From Acidiferrobacteraceae bacterium (GTDB taxonomy: Bacteria > Pseudomonadota > Gammaproteobacteria > Arenicellales > UBA868): a DNA stretch of 64,000 nucleotides. Under the pieces are notes generated by a model, which saw only the letters and a list, made by a program, of their open reading frames with translations, ran no database searches and was not told where the DNA came from. This document shows, piece by piece, positions 59,789 to 64,000 of this stretch. How positions within the stretch are numbered: the stretch's first letter is position 1; every line of letters starts with the position of its first letter. The stretch covers positions 132,580-196,579 of the forward strand of contig PBJL01000031.1 in the NCBI GenBank assembly GCA_002721105.1. The letters are read 5' to 3'. The translations under genes and the position numbers were made by a program.

Positions 59789-61042
59789 CTAATAATGGTT
59801 TTCCGATAAATCTTTTGGAACGACAAGTATCTGGTTTAAATTAATACGGTCACCAGTTAAGCCGTTCCAATATTTTATTTCGTTCACAGATGAATTAAAA
59901 CTCTTAGCAATTTTCGATAACGAATCTCCTTTTTTGACCGTATAATGGACTAAGTTTGCTTTTTGAATTGGGCATCCTGGCCGACTCTGGCAATAGAAAT
60001 ATATTCCACGAAAGATTGCAGCTACTAAATGTTCTTGATATCTAGAAATTTGCAAATTTCGAGCATCTGTGGAATTAGTTATGTATCCTGTTTCAATTAA
60101 AACCGATGGTATAGCAGGTGCTTTCAAAACAACAAACCCGGCATAGGCAACATTCCTGTTATGCAATACTGATACTCCTTTCATTTGGGCCAGTAATTCC
60201 TGCCCCAAAAGTCGACTTTCCTGTATTTTCCAATCTAACTGCATATCTAACAAAACTTCAGCTACGTCGGTCTCTTGTTGAGACAAACTTATTCCTCCCG
60301 CCAAATCAGCGGAATTTTCTCTCTCTGCTAGAAGGGCAGCCATTTCACTACTTGCACCCTTTTCAGATAATGCATAAATAGAAACTCCTCGCACATCTTG
60401 TTTTTTGAAAGCATCCGCATGTATTGATATAAAAATTTTTGCTTCCGCCTCTCGTGCAATTTTGACCCTCTCATCTAGGCTAGGATAATGATCATTATCC
60501 CGAGTCAAAATAGATGTCATTCCGCTCTGGGAATTTATTAATTTCGCGAGCCGTTTGGAAATCTCGAGAACTACATCCTTTTCTCTTAAACCGCCATAAC
60601 CAATTGCGCCTGGGTCTTTGCCACCGTGCCCCGGATCAATCACCACGATATAAGGCTCATGCTTCAAATTAATAATTAGTCTATGCTTTTTTGAAGCTAA
60701 ACTTTTTTTTAGCTGTATATCTGCTTCCACCTGCATGTTTAGATCTAAAACAATACGTAGTTGGCTATTAGGATTTTCACTAAATCTTATAGTTGACACC
60801 ATTGGTGTTTTACTTTTTCGCGGAATATCGGTCCTGATGGTCACACCATATAGATCAATTACTAAGCGGTATGGGTCATCCAAAAAAAACGTTTTGAACT
60901 TGAATGATCCATTAGTATGTATAACTATTTGGTTGATTTCTCCATCGTCAACCTCAGATATATTAGTGATGGATGATGCTGACCAACTTGGTGCAGAATA
61001 AAACAAAATCCAAACAAAAAAACAAAGCCTGATATACGTCAT
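59789..61042 (-). CDS. amiB: N-acetylmuramoyl-L-alanine amidase (AmiB/AmiC type)
   Basis: Periplasmic zinc amidase that removes stem peptides during cell separation. Signal peptide of about 22 residues (IRLCFFVWILFYSAPSWSAS), an AMIN septal-targeting domain to about residue 130, the amidase_3 catalytic domain (VIDPGHGGKDPGAIG, SIHADAF, and the zinc-ligand/catalytic Glu in SVLIETGYI), and one LysM domain at the C-terminus (YTVKKGDSLSKIAKSF). 417 residues, E. coli AmiB-like. It follows tsaE by 6 bp. Confidence 0.95.
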   Translation of the reverse strand: MTYIRLCFFVWILFYSAPSWSASSITNISEVDDGEINQIVIHTNGSFKFKTFFLDDPYRLVIDLYGVTIRTDIPRKSKTPMVSTIRFSENPNSQLRIVLDLNMQVEADIQLKKSLASKKHRLIINLKHEPYIVVIDPGHGGKDPGAIGYGGLREKDVVLEISKRLAKLINSQSGMTSILTRDNDHYPSLDERVKIAREAEAKIFISIHADAFKKQDVRGVSIYALSEKGASSEMAALLAERENSADLAGGISLSQQETDVAEVLLDMQLDWKIQESRLLGQELLAQMKGVSVLHNRNVAYAGFVVLKAPAIPSVLIETGYITNSTDARNLQISRYQEHLVAAIFRGIYFYCQSRPGCPIQKANLVHYTVKKGDSLSKIAKSFNSSVNEIKYWNGLTGDRINLNQILVVPKDLSENHY

Positions 61043-61048
61043 TATTTC

Positions 61049-61495
61049 CTACTTACATAAGTTCAAAATATCGAGTTTGCCCTCTTCGATCCTGACTATC
61101 CTGCCTTCTTCTGCAGAGTGTAAAGATAATCTTAGGTCAGGAGGTGGCAACTCGGAATTGAATTTATCGGCCCATTCAACTATAACAATCGCTTTTTTCT
61201 CAAAGTAGTCACGAAAACCAATCCCCTCTATATCCTGGAAGTTATTTATACGGTAAAGATCTGCATGAACTATAAAAGCTACTGGTAAATTATATGTTTC
61301 AATCAAGGTGTACGTTGGGCTTGGTACGTTACCTGTATAACCAAATCCGCGTAAAATTCCGCGCGCTATTGTAGTTTTCCCACTACCAAGTTCCCCTTCT
61401 AGATACATTACGTTACCCAGATTTAGGTAATTTGCTAATGAAGAGCCAAAAGCTAACATTGCTTCCTCACTATTAAAGGTAATGTCGTTATTCAT
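61049..61495 (-). CDS. tsaE: tRNA threonylcarbamoyladenosine biosynthesis ATPase TsaE
   Basis: ATPase that works with TsaB and TsaD in t6A37 modification. Walker A EGELGSGKTTIARGIL, PSPTYTLIETYN and the VEWADKF segment are the family's marks. 148 residues. It overlaps nnr by 8 bp, a typical nnr-tsaE-amiB arrangement. Confidence 0.96.
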   Translation of the reverse strand: MNNDITFNSEEAMLAFGSSLANYLNLGNVMYLEGELGSGKTTIARGILRGFGYTGNVPSPTYTLIETYNLPVAFIVHADLYRINNFQDIEGIGFRDYFEKKAIVIVEWADKFNSELPPPDLRLSLHSAEEGRIVRIEEGKLDILNLCK

Positions 61496-62978
61496 GAATT
61501 AGTGATGGATTGTCCATCAAATGCCGAATACATGGAAACAGGTCACTAGCGATCATTCCTCTTACCCCCTGCTTAGCTGCGATATCACCAGCCGCTGAAT
61601 GAATCCAAGTACCACATAAGCTTGCAGAACTACCAATCAAACCCTGAGCTAGTAGTCCTCCTATAGTTCCAGCTAACACATCGCCCATACCTGCAGATGC
61701 CATTCCAAAATTGCCTTGATCGCATAAATACATATCGCCATTTTTTAAATGAACTAATGTGCCAACGCCTTTAAGAACAACATGCCCACCATATTGTTTC
61801 CAAATCTTTGTGACCGCCGTTAATCGATCGCTCTGCACTTCTGCTGATGGCATACCCAATAATCTAGCTGCCTCACCAGGATGTGGTGTTAAAATCCAGT
61901 TGTCCTTATAAACTTTATTCGCGGATAATATGTTTAACGCATCAGCATCTACAACTGTTGGTAATTGATTTTCTAGCACTGTCGCCATTAGGGACTTGCT
62001 CCAATTATTGACCCCTAAGCCAGGCCCAATTACGACAGCAGTTGCTGTTTTTAGATAGGGCTCTAAATCACGGCAATCCCTGATAGCATGCACCATTATT
62101 TCGGGCGCAAACGCACTCCAATAATAAAGTTGATCTGGATGTGTCAAAACTGTAACTGCTCCGGCACCGGTACGCAAAGCTGCTTGACCTGCTAAATAAG
62201 CAGCGCCACTCATCCCAGGGCTGCCGCCAATCACGAGGAGTCGTCCCGCGTCACCTTTGTGTTGCGGTTCTTTAAGGCTGCTAATTTTTTTAGTTACAAG
62301 AGAGGCATCTATTCGCCGACAAATAGGCTCCATCGAATGGAACAAACTTTGAGGCACATTGAGGTCAGAAAATAAAAGATGGCCGCAAGTTCGAACTCCG
62401 TTTGCAATTAAGGCGCCGAGTTTTAAAGATATAAAGGAGATAGTGACTGTCGCAGAGATAGCATCTGACCAAATTCTTCCTGTATCGGAATCTAGGCCAG
62501 TAGGAATGTCTAGAGATAATACCGGTTTGCCGCTTCTATTTATCTCTTGAACGCCTTTCAAAACTAAACCATCCAGGTTTCGTGTAAGACCTGTACCGAC
62601 AATTGCATCAACAATGACATCTGTTTCTTTAAACATTGCTGGTTTTATTGATATTTGTCGAATCCCATAGTTCTTAACTTTTTTGAAAGCATCCTTAGCA
62701 TGCTTATATTTTGGGTCACCGAACTTAACTAAATTGACATCAAAACCATGCATAAACGCTAGTGCAGCCAGCACGAAGCCATCTCCACCATTATTTCCTG
62801 GTCCACAACACACAGTGATAGATCGAGCAGTCGGCCATAAATCTTTAAGCACATTAAATGCCTCGTTACCAGCCAGGCCCATCAGCTTGCCGCCTGCAAA
62901 TTCCGGCATACCCAACGCTCTCTGATCTAGTTCCCGTCCTTGTGCGACGGTGTACAATTCTTGGGGTAATCTATACAT
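61488..62978 (-). CDS. nnr: Bifunctional NAD(P)H-hydrate epimerase / ADP-dependent dehydratase
   Basis: Repairs hydrated NADH and NADPH. N-terminal YjeF_N epimerase domain (to about residue 215) with GPGNNGGDGFVLA and SLDIPTGLDSDTG; C-terminal ribokinase-like dehydratase with GDAGRLLVIGGSPGMSGAAYLA, VDADALN, TPHPGEAARLLG and GMGDVLAGTIGGLLAQG. 496 residues (E. coli 515). ATG 62978 is preferred over the adjacent GTG 62981. Divergent from queG with 20 bp between starts, as in E. coli. Confidence 0.96.
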   Translation of the reverse strand: MYRLPQELYTVAQGRELDQRALGMPEFAGGKLMGLAGNEAFNVLKDLWPTARSITVCCGPGNNGGDGFVLAALAFMHGFDVNLVKFGDPKYKHAKDAFKKVKNYGIRQISIKPAMFKETDVIVDAIVGTGLTRNLDGLVLKGVQEINRSGKPVLSLDIPTGLDSDTGRIWSDAISATVTISFISLKLGALIANGVRTCGHLLFSDLNVPQSLFHSMEPICRRIDASLVTKKISSLKEPQHKGDAGRLLVIGGSPGMSGAAYLAGQAALRTGAGAVTVLTHPDQLYYWSAFAPEIMVHAIRDCRDLEPYLKTATAVVIGPGLGVNNWSKSLMATVLENQLPTVVDADALNILSANKVYKDNWILTPHPGEAARLLGMPSAEVQSDRLTAVTKIWKQYGGHVVLKGVGTLVHLKNGDMYLCDQGNFGMASAGMGDVLAGTIGGLLAQGLIGSSASLCGTWIHSAAGDIAAKQGVRGMIASDLFPCIRHLMDNPSLIHE

Positions 62979-62998
62979 CACGGTATGATACCTCTGTT

Positions 62999-64000
62999 AT
63001 GGAATATAGCGCACCCACTAAGGCCGATTTAATTAAATTAAAATCCCACATCCGAGGCTGGGCTGAGGAGTTCGGTTTTAGTGACTTTGGAGTTACAGAT
63101 ACAGATATCTCAGTTGCGGAACAATACCTCTTCTCCTGGTTGAATAAGAAACAGCATGGCGAAATGAAATACATGGAGAAACATGGCACTCGAAGAACTA
63201 AACCTGACAGTCTAATACCGGATACGATTCGTATATTGAGTTTTAAAATGAATTACTGGAAGGAGCACACGGAATGTCCTGAGGAAATATTAAGAAATAA
63301 CAACTTAGCTTATATATCTCGTTATGCTTTAGGCAAAGATTATCATAAACTTATGCGTCGCAGATTGAAAAAAATCTCTGATAAAATTAGTCAACATATC
63401 CCAGGTTATCAATTCCGGCCATTTGTTGATAGTGCGCCAGTTATGGAAAAGCCTTTCGCCGTTAAAGCTGGACTTGGATGGATGGGCAAACACACCAATA
63501 TAATTGATAAAGATTCGGGGTCTTGGTTTTTTTTAGGAGAGCTATATACAAATCTTCCGCTTCCAATTGATCAAGCTCAGAAAGATCTGTGTGGGACTTG
63601 CAACCAATGTATGACCGCATGCCCAACTAATGCAATCGTTGCGCCCTACCAACTCGACGCAACCCTATGCATTTCCTATTTGACTATCGAGCATAAAACT
63701 TCTATACCACCCCATTTACGTACTTTAATAGGAAACCGTATATTTGGATGCGATGACTGTCAACTCGTGTGTCCTTGGAACAAGTACGCAACCGAAACCG
63801 ATGTTCAGGAGTTTGCTCCAAAACATCTCCTAGAAAATATCGACTTAATCACATTATTCTATTGGAGCCCGGAGGAATACAAATTGAATACGGCGGGAAG
63901 CCCGCTGAATAGAGTGGGATACGAATGCTGGTTGCGTAATATTGCGGTTGCGTTGGGTAACAGTTCTAGCTCGGAACGAGTAATTAAAGCACTTCAATCA
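62999..64000 (+). CDS. queG: Epoxyqueuosine reductase, partial (C-terminus off window)
   Basis: Cobalamin- and Fe-S-dependent enzyme of the last step of queuosine synthesis in tRNA. 334 codons are visible, open to the window edge (E. coli 379). The N-terminal catalytic domain (VDSAPVMEKPFAVKAGLGWMGKHTN) is followed by two [4Fe-4S] motifs (CGTCNQCMTACPTNAI and CDDCQLVCPWN). ATG 62999 aligns with the usual N-terminus. It faces nnr. Confidence 0.95.
   Translation, partial: MEYSAPTKADLIKLKSHIRGWAEEFGFSDFGVTDTDISVAEQYLFSWLNKKQHGEMKYMEKHGTRRTKPDSLIPDTIRILSFKMNYWKEHTECPEEILRNNNLAYISRYALGKDYHKLMRRRLKKISDKISQHIPGYQFRPFVDSAPVMEKPFAVKAGLGWMGKHTNIIDKDSGSWFFLGELYTNLPLPIDQAQKDLCGTCNQCMTACPTNAIVAPYQLDATLCISYLTIEHKTSIPPHLRTLIGNRIFGCDDCQLVCPWNKYATETDVQEFAPKHLLENIDLITLFYWSPEEYKLNTAGSPLNRVGYECWLRNIAVALGNSSSSERVIKALQS

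Overview
The window is chromosomal DNA of an AT-rich gammaproteobacterium, probably free-living. The lineage is read from gene order: cdsA-uppS-frr-pyrH-tsf-rpsB facing map-glnD-dapD; rpsF-rpsR-rplI-dnaB-radA; rnhA-dnaQ; leuCD-asd-fimV; truA-trpF-accD-folC-dedD-cvpA-purF; apbC facing metG; and queG facing nnr-tsaE-amiB-miaA-hfq-hflX-hflK-hflC-yjeT-purA. All are familiar gammaproteobacterial neighbourhoods, in arrangements closer to Pseudomonas than to Escherichia. I cannot name a genus. Nothing looks like a prophage, IS element, CRISPR array or integron, and gene density is very high with short or overlapping junctions. Many starts are GTG or TTG.

Region by region: 1-5.8 kb (minus) carries isoprenoid and phospholipid precursors (dxr, cdsA, uppS), ribosome recycling, UMP kinase, EF-Ts and S2. 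5.9-10.3 kb (plus) carries map, glnD and dapD. 10.3-14.5 kb (minus) carries radA, dnaB and the S6/S18/L9 operon. 14.6-19.3 kb (minus) carries acs, dnaQ, rnhA, a YafS-like methyltransferase and a family-4 uracil-DNA glycosylase. 19.3-24.5 kb (minus) is the branched-chain block leuA, ilvC, ilvH and ilvB, with a probable short leader peptide in front of leuA. 24.5-33.5 kb holds cysS, lpxH and the purF-to-truA string, followed by divergent trpBA. 35.7-42.8 kb (minus) has fimV, a frameshifted asd, leuD, leuC, aroC and dcd, plus one unrecognised small plus-strand ORF. 42.8-49.4 kb has apbC, metG, a class V aminotransferase, a lone RnfB/RsxB-type ferredoxin, nth and rlmB. After tRNA-Leu(CAG) comes a C1 cassette: fghA, adhC and a divergent PanB-family protein, with a small EthD/Dabb-like protein divergent from it. 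53.3-64 kb is the purA-to-queG block.

Most genes are housekeeping: amino-acid biosynthesis (Leu/Ile/Val, Trp, Lys/DAP, aromatic), translation, cofactor repair and envelope. The least conventional part is 49.8-53.3 kb, where a PanB-like protein that has apparently lost most canonical ketopantoate hydroxymethyltransferase active-site residues lies upstream of, and codirectional with, the two glutathione-dependent formaldehyde oxidation enzymes. Other points of interest are the asd frameshift in a short homopolymer, the reduction of the Rnf locus to a soluble RnfB-like protein, and the absence of mutL and leuB from loci where they usually sit.
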